Assembly (NCBI GenBank): GCA_017591395.1
Contig: WEDG01003993.1
Span: 226,628 to 290,627, forward strand
Length of the DNA: 64,000 nucleotides
Reading direction: 5' to 3'
From: Schistocephalus solidus
Lineage: Eukaryota; Platyhelminthes; Cestoda; Diphyllobothriidea; Diphyllobothriidae
Position 1 is the first letter of the stretch, and each line of letters opens with the position of its first letter. The position numbers and the translations under genes were made by a program. The notes beneath the pieces are model-generated. The model made no database searches and had not been told where the DNA came from. It worked only from the letters and a program-made list of their open reading frames with translations. Shown one piece after another: positions 33,141 through 43,345 of this stretch.

Positions 33141-34092
33141 CACCACAATCCACTCTTACGGAATTGATGTCCTTTGCACGTGCGAAGCCTGTTCTTTGGC
33201 TCCTTCTTCGGGTGGCCTCTGTGGCACTCTAACGCTCGTTGGATCCGATCGACCCACCCTTTTGTGTGCAAGACTAGTATGTTTGTTCGTGTGTGTGGTG
33301 CGCAGACAGGCTGTTTAGCTTCGTCGGCCAATGTGCCCAATCCTCGCGTCTGTTTACTGATCGGCTCTGTTAGTAGACTGGTGTCTGCGAGATGGAAAAA
33401 TATTGATGTTGACCCTCAGCGCATCTTCCTTATCATAAACCATCCGATGAGGTCCTGCACCGTTCTAAGGTCGCGATGATAACCTGTAGCGAACTTATTT
33501 ATGTTCAAAGCGGACTGATGGCCCATGATCTTCTCATGTGCGGCGTTTGTGGACAGCAAGCCAAAGTCAAGACAGCTGAAGACAATCTTGAGGACGCTGA
33601 CAGGCGGGGGTAAATGGCCTGCCTCTGTACACCGCGCACTAAGCATATCTCAGTGAGGGCATTTTAGAGCAACCGCGGGCAAATCCTATAAAAGCCATCG
33701 CCAGCGGAATCAACCCTGATAGCTGGAGCCTTTTGCTTCTGCCGGGAGGCAAGTCTACGGAGTATTTTTGTGACAGCGTAAGTCACCGTTTTTGCACCAC
33801 TCCTGTTGTGAAGCATACGCTGGACACAGTCTTACTGCGACGATTGAACTTTCTGCTAGCGTCTTCTCCTCTTCAGGAGGAACTTGGGCAATTTAATCAC
33901 CCAAATGTGCCCTGGAATTTCTGGCATCCTTTCTTGTTCGTCACAATATTGATTTATATTTCCTGAAATGCCTGCGTTGCACTGCGCATGCAAGCATTTA
34001 ACGCTCGCAGTTCCAAGCTTTGACGTCAGCTGGCAGTTTAGTTTATGTAAAGATGAGGACAAAATAGATTCAATGGTTTTTCCTTTTTTTAG

Positions 34093-34190
34093 ATTTGCGA
34101 CGGCATATCTGTGGGTCTTGCGGCAAGGCATTTGGAACGAAGCACGACCTGAAGCGACATATCGATCGTGTCCACGGAAAGTATTAATCC
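34093..34190 (+). CDS. C2H2 zinc-finger exon C'' with 1-nt insertion at its end
   Basis: Acceptor 'tttttttag' (ends 34,092). Leader LRRHI, then Cys-GS-Cys, GKAF, helix TKHDLKR, His, IDRV, His: a complete class C finger. After the last His the sequence is GGAAAGTATT where exon C has CAAAGTATG, an extra base that makes the exon 88 nt to the GT at 34,181 and breaks the phase-1 rule. If unspliced, the frame ends at once: GKY then TAA (34,185-34,187). It could be a terminal exon or a frameshifted copy. Confidence 0.6.
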
Positions 34191-34342
34191 TTTTCCCTAA
34201 CTGGTTTGCAGTCTCACTCTGATCAGTAATTAATTTTTATCACCGCGTTTACCGTTGTCATTCTACATGACTGATAGGTGGCGCTCACGTCTTCTCTGTG
34301 GCGACAGCGGCACTAATGAAATTCGATTCGATGAAGTGCTTT

Positions 34343-34620
34343 ATATATGTATCAGCTCACTAAGGGCTCTTTATTGAGCCGTAAGACACAAGGTGATAAG
34401 CATGTGCGGTACCTTGATTACTGAGCGCTACTTTATCATGTATCTATGATAAGGTGGAACCGAAAAAGACAAGGGAGACCGGAAATGCTATTTCTGGCTT
34501 GTTAGCCGTCATCAACCGGTCATACACAATCCCAAGTGTGGACCACCTGGGATTCTAACCCACGACCTTTGGTGATTGAGTCGAACGCTCTACCAATGAC
34601 CCACGGCTCCGTATTTTTCT
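34343..34620 (-). mobile_element. tRNA-derived SINE
   Basis: Absent from the matching place in block I, so inserted after duplication. Its minus strand starts with a tRNA-like head: 'ggagccgtgggtc', the A-box-like 'tcattggtagagcg', an anticodon-arm-like stretch and the B-box-like 'gggttagaatcccag' (about 34,555-34,612). The body extends toward 34,343 with 'gccgtcatcaaccggtcata'-type sequence read on the plus strand. A changed base in the B box (GTTAGAATCC for GTTCGAATCC) and the long tail argue for a SINE rather than a working tRNA. Confidence 0.65.
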
Positions 34621-35240
34621 CGGTTATGATTGGGAATATGATGCTAGTATGTGGTTCACCGATCTGCTGAAGAACTATGCATGTTCCGTTGTGCCCTGGA
34701 GCTCGCTGTGGAGCCCTCGCCGGCAGTCACATAGTGACATGTAGCATATGTTGATAAGGTGGATTAACTCTGCACTTGGAATGGCAGAGAAGAAGGGGCA
34801 AGGGATATGTCAATAATCATACCTCTCGTTGAGGGACGGTCCTTTGACCTTGATATTCATTGCCGACATGCGCCCTGTGGACTTGACGGAGGGGGCGGTT
34901 AGGGAATATTCTTCCTCTGAATGCCTTTTGTCGGGACTGACGTTCAGATGTTGGGAGTCGCCTTTCGTACACTAGCTGTTGCCTTTAGCTGTAAACCTTG
35001 TTTACGCTCCCTTGACTACCTATTTTCTCGTCTGCTGAGGTAGTCGTTGATACACCCCATCTCTGTGTGTGGAACCATGGTTGGCCTAGCTTTAATGCCT
35101 TCTCATTCATTCATTAATCTGCGTCCGACAGGCTTTTTAGTCTGCGGGATGCAACGAACATCCCATTGTTCAGTGGCAGGTTGATAGGACGGGTTTACCG
35201 ATCAGCCTAGCTCATGGTCACCAATGGGTGTCGGGTAATG
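34621..35240. other. Inserted sequence of unknown kind
   Basis: Together with the SINE this stretch has no counterpart between exons C and D of block I. Contains 'ttcattcattcatt' near 35,105. No open frame or recognisable motif. It may be a second repeat or part of a composite insertion. Confidence 0.35.
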
Positions 35241-35547
35241 TAACCGCTTTCAGCTTAAGTTAGCGATTAATTTTGTGGTCTCTGGTGTTTAGCTAACGCA
35301 CGGCTTAGAATTAAACTTTATTGAATACCTGGGACTCCAATATAGCTGAAGTCGAACTATTGTGACAAATTATAGGTCAACTTCTATGCTTATTCGTTGG
35401 CGATTCACTGTTGTTCCATTTTGCTTCTGTGCATTTGGTGAAAGGCAGAATCTTAGTTATGCTCCGTTTTTATGAAGATACGGACCTTCTTAAGGAGGTG
35501 GTAGTTTGTTTCATCGACTGGGGCGTTTGTATTCTATTCTTTTTCAG

Positions 35548-35634
35548 AAGAGTAAACACACACGTGCGGCATCTGTAAGAAGGCCTTCAGTTGCAAAGTA
35601 AACCTAAAGAGACATGTTGAATCTAACCATAATC
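35548..35634 (+). pseudogene. Class D zinc-finger exon D'' with stop in leader
   Basis: Splice sites are kept (acceptor 'ctttttcag' ending 35,547, donor GTAAGT at 35,635) and the length is 87 nt. The finger is intact: Cys-GI-Cys, KKAF, helix CKVNLKR, His, VESN, His. The leader Gln codon CAA of exon D is TAA here (35,553-35,555), so inclusion would end the protein. Unlike A', no in-phase downstream AG before the first Cys rescues it. Confidence 0.75.
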
Positions 35635-36770
35635 GTAAGTTTCGCTTTGGCTACTGAGTTTCGCTGTCCTCGATCTTAATCGAAGTGGTTGTTACGGTAC
35701 ACTCACTTATTTTCTGGTAGATTTTTGTTCTGCCACCATCTTGGCGACTGGCTGCTAAGCCTACTGAAACGTTTGTCATTCTTTCGTTGATATGAGGATG
35801 AAGAAAATTGTCTCGGGTGTCATCTAAGGAGATGAAAATTTAGTTCTATAGTTTTATGTAGCCAGGTCATGTTTTAGTGAAGAGTTTGTCTTCTGTTTTT
35901 ATTTTCATGTGTGTATCCTCTGTAGGCCTCCTGCTTTACTATCCTCTATCTTAGGCAGAGTGATTTTTACCTCATGTTGACTTTTGTAATATTCTTCTTT
36001 CTTCTATCTAGTATATATAATGAGGCGTATTTCTTTTTTAAAGTGAGGGTTAATGTCATAGGTCCTCGTTAAGTAGACAGCAATAAATTTTTCTTCCTGT
36101 AGGTGAATGTTAACCTGACGTTTCGGAGCCCTGCATGTATTCCTCGTTGGTGATTTATTAGTCGTCACGTCAGCTCTCTACTTATATCAGGTTGACTCGG
36201 TAGAGCTGGCTCTTTGCGGCTTTGAGCTCGGCAAAGGGATAGCAGGGTCGGCCTACTTCTGTTTCATGGTTCTTCGTGAGCCAAGGTAACCACCGCTGTC
36301 CCGAGACAACATGCACTTGAATTAGTTTATGGTGATGATTGCTTGTTTAGTATCTACCTCACGCGCTCCCTCTCTTCCAACCCAACCTGTTCCATTTGCA
36401 AGGTAGCGTTTTGAGAGCTTTAGATGGTGGCATACGCAGTATCAGACGTGAAGCGACTATCCTACTTCTTCCATTGCCTGTTTGAAGACACACTGTGACA
36501 TCCGCTCCCGGTGTCGGATTGTGTTAAAATTATCAGGAATTGTAGCCTTAGAATGATTTTGCATGAGCTGAGCCTGTCAATTTCATTGCTGAGTAATGGG
36601 TGAACAGTTTTTTAATGATGACGGAAGTGTGTTCTGATGGACGTGCAACACTAGCGTCATGGTATTTTTATGACCAGCCGGCAACAGGGCTTGCGAGGCA
36701 ATAAACGGCGTCCACTATAAGCCCACGTTCTACTTCAGACATTATTATTATTGTTGTTATTATTAACATT
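35635..36770. other. Downstream part of block III, no gene recognised
   Basis: Similar in part to 9,970-10,880 ('ctgccaccatcttggcgaatgg' style text, then a repeat R3 scrap at 36,395-36,520). No coding frame shared with block I. Confidence 0.35.
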
Positions 36771-36900
36771 TTGACTGGTCCTATTGTGAAAATCCCGGAG
36801 ATCCCGGCACAATTATATCCAGACACAGAGAGTGTGTGGTATACGTTCAGACAATGCTCTAACAATTGGAGCTACGTGGCCCCATCCGAGATCCTTGACT
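36770..36900 (-). repeat. tRNA-derived SINE-like segment, paralogue of 10,860-10,975
   Basis: The minus strand carries 'ggggccacgtagctcc' and 'aattgttagagc', resembling a tRNA A box, and later 'gccgggatctccgggat', a possible B-box remnant. Same relative place as in block I, so it predates the duplication. Confidence 0.45.
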
Positions 36901-37479
36901 TTCTCGCAGTTGGATTCAGCTACGTTCAGCCATCCTAATTAATTGCATGAGTAGTTCGAGTGCCGGTCGTACTGAATCCACCGCCTTACTATCGTCGACT
37001 CAAATCCCGCCAGCCTTTGGCTGTATTTACTTTTGCCTGTCGGTCAAAAATGTGGAATAGGCTTATGACATGGTAGCACCCAGAACCGTAAAATTGCCTT
37101 TTCGCGGCTTTTATTTCTTTTAACCGGCTCTTTTTAGAATCCTCGGAAAAATGACACTTGCCCCGGCTCTGCGACGTTCTTATCTTCCTTGTGCTCTTCC
37201 GACTTGCATTTCCACTGGTGTAAGTTTTTACTACATTAATGATTATTTAGAGGCTCTTTTCTGTCGCTATATTTTTTACAAAGAAAAAATGACTGAGTAA
37301 AGCCTCTTTTTGTGCATTTTGGTTTTGATTTGCCGTTAAAGCTGCAGATCGACGACACTGGAATCGCAAGGTGCGGGGCTGGAGCCTCTTAAATGACTGA
37401 CCTAAAAGCGCACTAGTTCGGATACGTTGTAAAAAGGTTGGGCATTGGTTCATTCGAATTTGATATCCAATAACCAGTT

Positions 37480-39060
37480 CGGATGAAGTTGGTTGCTCAT
37501 ATTTTCTGCAGTGATGCCTACGGACAACTTTGAATACACATTTATTTGATAATCCTGCCTCTATAATTTTTCAAAAGCCTACATGGGGGTCAAGAATGGT
37601 AGTTACCAGTGTTCTTTACTCTCGGTACCTGCTCGCTGTATCGGTTTTGATAAAGACTTTGATGTGGCGGGATCATACTCGAGGAAGCCCGTTCTGACCA
37701 GGACTTTCAATTTTGTACTCCCACAGCAAACTCTAACTTTCCTTAAGATTTTACGGGCCTTCATGTCTCGACGTTCCGTTGTCAGCCGATTACCTCTAGG
37801 GAAATTAAGAACTACTGCGTGCATACGGCCCGTTTAGATATTTGTGCTAAAATATTTTACATAGTGCTAGCAGATACTATGTTGAGGGTCTTCAGGATGG
37901 AAATGTGTGAACCGTTGTGTAAAGTGAAAACCCCTCGATCTCTGTTAACCACGCCGCTGTCCGTATGGGACAGCGTTCTGTGCAATAGCGCTGTTCGAAC
38001 GCGTTAGGTTGTCACGATGAAGGTTCGAGTGAGTTGCAGGTCTCATTGTTGTCTTCCACATAGGTACTATTATTGACGCGCGGGTTTTCGTGGCTCGCTT
38101 GATCACAATGTGTCCACTGGATTCGTCCAATCTACTCTGGCATCCTTTGTTTGCGAGCATTTCCGGCGTTTAATTCCTCAACCGTCAAGCCTCCAAAGAG
38201 CCCATTAATTATGCAGTAAAACTCGTCTACTGACAGGTCTAAACACGATACTGCTCCTGAAGGGACTTTGATCCGGTACATTTTTACATGTTAAAAAAAT
38301 TAGAACTTTCAATTATAGTGCACGTTTGCAACATTACAAGGCAGTACGCCCTACTCTATGCTCTGTTTGATTGCGAACAATCAGAATTGACCAACTTCTA
38401 CTTATCTACATTAGATGCATTGGGATATGTAAAAAACGACTGATAGTCCAAATAGTTTTCAGCGAGTAAAGCGTTTCACGCTTACTGGGCGATATCTCAA
38501 TGCCTGCTACTTGATTTTTACACGTGGTTTCACTGTCACTATGTACGGCGATTCGCCTGGGACAAAGAAACTTAAGTACTCACGCCTAAAGTTTCCCAAA
38601 ATTAATTTCATTTGACGGAACCGAAATAGATCAAATTCTATTAGGCAATGCAAAGTCGCGTTAATCCGACACGGTTCTGTAATATATTGAAACGTTTATG
38701 GCTCTAAAACGGTCTTTTGTATGCGTTTATAGTTGAGGGGACACTAGATCGCAAGTTCATCTATGGGAAGTTAAATTGCCGGTTTTGCAAAAAAGTTAAA
38801 CTCTTTAAACTAACTATTTCCCAGAAGACACGTGGAACATCAGGCGGTCTAACAGCTACGAGGATAAAATGATTTCGTCTCTCTCCTTCCTCCATTTGAA
38901 GGGAAATTGTTCCTGCTGGGGATATTCGAGGAAATATAGTTTCCGTACGGATCGCGCCACTATAAAAAAGTAGCAGCAAAATCTCCACGAAAATTCCATA
39001 CCAACCAGTGTCACTGCGATCTGCTGAAAAATTATGGAAACAATAATTAATTAATGCGGT
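37480..39060. other. No gene recognised
   Basis: Transition from the duplicated locus to AT-richer sequence. Open frames at 37,583-37,837, its minus-strand counterpart 37,603-37,824, and 37,945-38,160 (minus) show no domain I can name. Nothing else supported. Confidence 0.35.
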
Positions 39061-40640
39061 TCCTGGAGCAGGATAAACTTTTGTTTGAAGCGCAGCATTG
39101 ATTCCGCAGAGGTAAGTCTTGCGTGAAGAACTTGTACTACTGTTTGCAATTTTGGACTCGGGTGCTTGATGGAAGAACGAAGCTGCATGTAGTCTATATT
39201 TACTTTAAGAAGATAGTCTATAGTGCTCGGTGTCAGTGGTTCTTGCTCAAACCTAGTCGAATAGGCGTCGATTCGTATCTCCTGAAATGGATCCGAGGTT
39301 TCCTGTTTGGCCACTCAAACTGCACATGTCTGTGTGAAGCAATCGGCGGAATTTGCGTTTAAAAATGGTGTTCACCAAGGCTCTGTTATTTTCCATACTG
39401 CGCTACAGATGGCTGTCCTCCTTATTCAAATAACGAGTGGAAGATAGGTGCTAGTGTTTTAGAGAGTTCACTTGTCAATTCCATCAAGAATTTGACCAGT
39501 ATATTGTTTGGACCATATGTCTTCGCTTTTTTAAGTTTCTACATTTCCTTTACAACGGCAACTGCTGGGAAGATTATAGATTCAAACATTTGAAGGGCGT
39601 TTGCAACAATTGGTTGGCTATTTCAAAACTGAAGCCCAGTTTTCCTAGTGAACACCCTGACAAAGAAGCGTCCTAAGTGCTTGGCATGCTCATAATTTTC
39701 AACGACTTCTACACCATTAACATCCTTAAGTACTGTGATTGGGTTTTTGATCTAAGCCGAAAATTAACATATTGGAATACAATATTGGGTTCCTTTTCAG
39801 CCTACTGGATAATTCTGGATTCAAACTATCTTCTTGTTCACTTTTAAACCGCATTTTTTTGGTGACGTAATTCCTCGGGTGGTTCTGGTGATTCAGTTTC
39901 CCCAAATATATTTCATTTTTCTTTTTATTCTTAGACTGCATTTTATGGTCCCTTTTTAGCAAGGAATGGTTACTAGTCATTTTGTGTGCTAAATCCGAGG
40001 GCTAAATCCGATGTAGTGAAAATCTTTTTAATGATCACCAGTCGTCCTCTGGATATCCTTGACCAAACAGTCCCAATTCAACGACATAAATACGTTCACC
40101 GTCGTGTTAAAATCCCCCTTCCATATATCGTGCTATCCTTCCATTCTCTTCTAGCAAGGAGAATAACACGAGTAGTCCCACATTGGAGTGACGTGGTCAC
40201 TCTTAGCTAGACATGCATTGGTAAACACTTTGTCAATTTTGGAAAAACCTTTCGCAAAAACTAGTTCCAAGCAATTGGATCTCTGCTTCTCTCTTTATCT
40301 CTCAAGTGACTTCACATTCTATCTTAACTGGCCCAGAGCATTTGCAGGCGAATTTAAACAGTCTTCAACAATGGCCGAGAATAGGCTCAATTACAGCCAG
40401 CTCTTCGGTGAACTCATCCAAACCTACCAGAATGTCAAATGCAGCGAGTATGCCCTGGCCCTTTTTTACTTCTTCTTATTGGCTGGGACGGAACACCTGC
40501 CGGGTCATCCCTTTTAACTGCAGAGGAAGTTGTTCCACACGGACGTCCGTCAGAACTCCTTTTCGCAGAGGGTCGTCGGAATCCCTGACGAGGTGGTCTT
40601 TTCAGAAACTGTTGACACATTTGAATGAAACTAGATACTA
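39060..40640 (-). mobile_element. Degenerate LINE (jockey/CR1-type)
   Basis: Minus-strand fragments in order: an endonuclease-like GDFNTTVNVFMSLNWDCL (about 40,120-40,060), a linker with NPILYSNMLIFGLDQKP (about 39,780) and VNGVEVVENYEHAKHLGRFF (39,725-39,665), then RT-finger-like KTYGPNNILVKFLMELTSEL (39,530-39,470). Below 39,420 a minus-strand open frame (39,314-39,051) continues without clear motifs. Many stops. The clade is uncertain. Confidence 0.5.
39230..39425 (+). mobile_element. RT scrap in opposite orientation
   Basis: The plus strand reads YLLKWIRGFLFGHS, then EAIGG and, one frame over, FKNGVHQGSVIF (39,270-39,395). This resembles the LINE RT segment WxxxFLxxR...GVPQGSVLGPxLF. It lies next to the minus-strand LINE at 39.4-40.6 kb in inverted orientation, so at least two LINE pieces are joined here. 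Confidence 0.45.
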
Positions 40641-40649
40641 ATTTGCTGA

Positions 40650-41070
40650 GAAACTATTGAACATGTAATTAAGATTGTTTCAGCAGCGGCAGCTTGCACC
40701 TGGTTCACACATATCGATTACCCTTCATTTTCATTGTCAGATTTATTACTGTAAACGTTTATTTTATGGACATATTTGCATGTGAATAGGGAGCACAAGG
40801 GCACAAGTCTACTTTCCTAAATAAAGTGACTTAAATAGGCGTTAGGCTTGTCGCCATCCCGAGTTATATGGAGCATATATGATTCACAAAATGAAAAAAA
40901 ACTATGCTGCTAATAGACAAAGACCAGAAATATTTTGCAACTAGTTTTCAAAACATTCTTTAACAAACATAAAGTTATATAAAACAAAAAGATTTCATCA
41001 GGAAACATTTGAAAATGGGCAATTAACATAAATTTATTTAGTATTGTTAACGGCAAATAGCTGCTTTTTA
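40650..41070. other. AT-rich sequence, nothing recognised
   Basis: AT-rich with many stops, and no feature seen. Confidence 0.4.
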
Positions 41071-41074
41071 GATA

Positions 41075-41570
41075 ATGGAGATGTATATCTTTAAGGTGGT
41101 GACCTGCGCGAATAGTGAGTCTTATAGATCACCAACCACAAGATATGACTTGCTCATAGCAAGAAAGTATACTGCATTATCGGTCGTCGTAGAAGCTTCA
41201 GAAATGGACGTGAAACAACTAGTAGTAGAATATCCAGTTCCAGTGGAATGGCCACCGTCAGCGGGAGCGCATAAGGCCCACACAAATTCTGATTTGTAGC
41301 TTGAATGTTGAAATCAACGACTTTCATATAAATTCATCCGTCTAGGTACAGTTGGAGGGTAGCTCATCGGAAGGACTATGTCCAAAGCTCCGAAAATTCC
41401 ATGATATATCTACCAGCATTTCCAGTTCCAGTGAAGTGGCTAGCGCCGACAGCGTGATGAAGGATACGCTTCTTATTCCGTCATGGCATGACACCCACTC
41501 AAAATACGTACGCGTGACTGCATTATCAGAGCCAATTCAGCCCGAATTATATGTTAAAAAACGGACATGA
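41075..41570 (+). CDS. Two adjacent unexplained open frames
   Basis: Frames at 41,075-41,299 (74 codons) and 41,352-41,570 (72 codons) look somewhat protein-like (EASEMDVKQLVVEYPVPVEW; STSISSSSEVASADSVMKD; IPSWHDTHSKYVRV). The pieces 'ccagttccagtggaatgg' (about 41,235) and 'ccagttccagtgaagtgg' (about 41,423) are near repeats, so one may derive from the other. I recognise no domain. Possible exons of a host gene or chance. Confidence 0.2.
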
Positions 41571-41639
41571 AAAAGTTCCTATCTTATTCAAAAATAGATA
41601 TGTAGTATTATTTAACAGACAGTTTTTGGTTTTTATTTT

Positions 41640-41930
41640 AAATTCTAGAAAAATTCAACTTTTTCTAATAGAACTTGGTAGGGCATTCCATATTGTCGCG
41701 TATCTTATGGAATAGACGTTTGATCGTTGGGCATTTTCGCATCTAGAAATTATTATAGTATTTGCGTTATTTTTAGTGTCTCGGGTACCGCTGTAATTTT
41801 TTATCATATTCATTCTGAGAATATCGTTGTCATGTGCGATTTTGAATAGGAAAGTGGGACGATGTTGGAGTCTTGATCCAGAGTTTTTGAAGACGTTATC
41901 TATTGTATAGTTCCATGTATGAATGGACAC
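41640..41930 (-). mobile_element. LINE C-terminal fragment
   Basis: A minus-strand open frame of 91 codons ends VYSIRYATIWNALPSSIRKS. The WNxLPxxIR signature is typical of the end of non-LTR RT proteins (R...WNxLPxxIRxAxS). Upstream it has HRPTFLFKIAHDND. 5'-truncated. Confidence 0.55.
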
Positions 41931-42262
41931 TTTAATGTTGCAAGATAATACTCCTGTTCACCGATAAAAAGAGTATGATTTAAATTTAGCTTACGTCTAA
42001 AATCTAACTTTGTAGACCAAAACCAGTCTTTCTGCCTGCGGTCTTCAAAGCATTTTAATTCCTGCAATCAGTCCAGACCTAAATTCCATTGAAAATGTCT
42101 TTGCATTAATCAAAGGAAACACATTTAAATGGCGAAAAATTTGGATTTCGTGCTTAAATAGTGCATAGACCAAAACACCATTGACAACTTAGTAGTCTCT
42201 ATGCCATCTCGAATTGCAGCAGTATTACACGCGAAAGGAAAATCAAAAACATTCGTGTAGGT
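41931..42262 (+). mobile_element. Tc1/mariner transposase C-terminal remnant
   Basis: The plus strand reads MLQDNTPVHR at 41,934 (the QDNAPxHxA block with the second catalytic Asp), ISPDLNSIENVFALIKGN at about 42,068-42,120 (SPDLNPIENxW, with the third catalytic acidic residue Glu), and VVSMPSRIAAVLHAKGKSKTF then stop at 42,195-42,260. These are in the right order and spacing for a Tc1 transposase end. Frames change between blocks. The N-terminal half is missing and no terminal inverted repeats were found. Confidence 0.75.
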
Positions 42263-42264
42263 CG

Positions 42265-43018
42265 TAGTTTTATAGTTTTTTTTTATTATTTTATCCTTGT
42301 TTCATATTTTCCTTCTCTGTTTTCCGTTAGATTAGGTCTTAAATAATTGACTTATCATAAATTCGTTTTTCCCATTTGATGGCTTTCGATATAATAAATT
42401 ATTTCTTAGTAAATAACTAATCCTTTATAAACCAAAATCTGCCTTTTTTAGAAATCAGTTGTTTCTTTGTCCCTGATTTAATTGAGATGTATGGTGTGGG
42501 GTTTATGAGCTACAATGGGTTACGTAGGAATTTCAAGATTTGCCAATAATTTGCCCGAAACGTACTTATTCTTGCGCCCTGTTAATATCTCTTTCAGGAT
42601 CAACGCTTTAGACTCGATCACTCAACAAACAAAGCCAGAACACAGAAACTGCTTGGAAAAATACATGCATCTTAAATAGACACACCGTAGTTAACGAGTA
42701 TTCCTTGGAAAAAGGTACGGAAAATAATAAATTCAACAGATCGTTGGCAGAACGACAAATAACGAACGAATACTTATAGTAAATAATGCTCTTTTGAAGT
42801 GACCAATCCCAGAAAAAATGCTTGATCCCGAGTTCTCCAGGTGCTACTAGGCGTCAATATCCAGGCTTTTAGAAGATAATCGCCGGTACACAATTGTGAG
42901 AAATTTTCGCTCTAAGATCAGGCGAAAGTCGAATGCTCTTTGAATATTTTGATACGCTTATCAAAACAATTAGCCAATTTTATAATTAGTGTTGTAAATT
43001 TGTTGTAATTTAAGATTC
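42265..43018. other. AT-rich sequence, nothing recognised
   Basis: No coding frame or repeat could be supported. The first 200 bases may include the 3' flank of the Tc1 element. Confidence 0.35.
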
Positions 43019-43020
43019 TT

Positions 43021-43345
43021 TGAGGAGGAGCCGTCCTAGCAGATTCGCTCACACACTACCTGATGAATCTTCCCACGCTGCACTATCAATCCACGTATAG
43101 GCCGTGCGCATAGTGATATCGCGCATGTTGCCGACAGGGATTAGTGCTCTACTCAATTATTCGGATGTCAGAAGGCCAGTTGAGTTGCTTTATCCTCAAG
43201 GACACTGTCAAATTGGTCCAATTATAGACCAGCCTTGTAAATACTCGTACGTTCTTTTTGTCTTAAAATCGCTGTTATGAAATATCAATAGACTTCTACT
43301 CTTTTCCCCTAGCTGTTGGGTTCTCCTTCGGGGATTCCATCGAGT
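43021..43345 (+). repeat. 5' LTR of gypsy element 1 (approximate)
   Basis: Begins 'tgaggaggagccgtcctagc' and 'agattcgctcacacac', which match the sequence at 46,367-46,415 downstream of the integrase ('tgttaggagaagccatccta', 'cgatacactcacacac'). The inner edge is set at the possible primer-binding region 'tggtccgtgaccatc' near 43,350. Approximate because the 3' LTR is truncated. Confidence 0.5.

Larger units (their letters stand above)
28470..37480 (+). repeat. Segmental duplication block III (zinc-finger exons B'', C'', D'')
   Basis: Paralogue of block I in the same order and orientation, lacking exon A (the join near 29,170 jumps from sequence like 960 to sequence like 3,850). Extra material relative to block I includes more of the LINE (31.36-32.2 kb) and an insertion of about 0.8 kb with a tRNA-derived SINE between exons C'' and D''. 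Divergence from block I looks substantial except for 29,613-31,358. Confidence 0.75.

Noticed and set aside
34555..34612. Possible functional tRNA gene on the minus strand
   Set aside because: A- and B-box-like blocks are present, but the arms are imperfect and it is joined to a SINE-like body, so it is annotated as a SINE.
40188..40641. Plus-strand open frames of 109 and 111 codons
   Set aside because: They lie opposite the degenerate minus-strand LINE and have no recognisable motifs.
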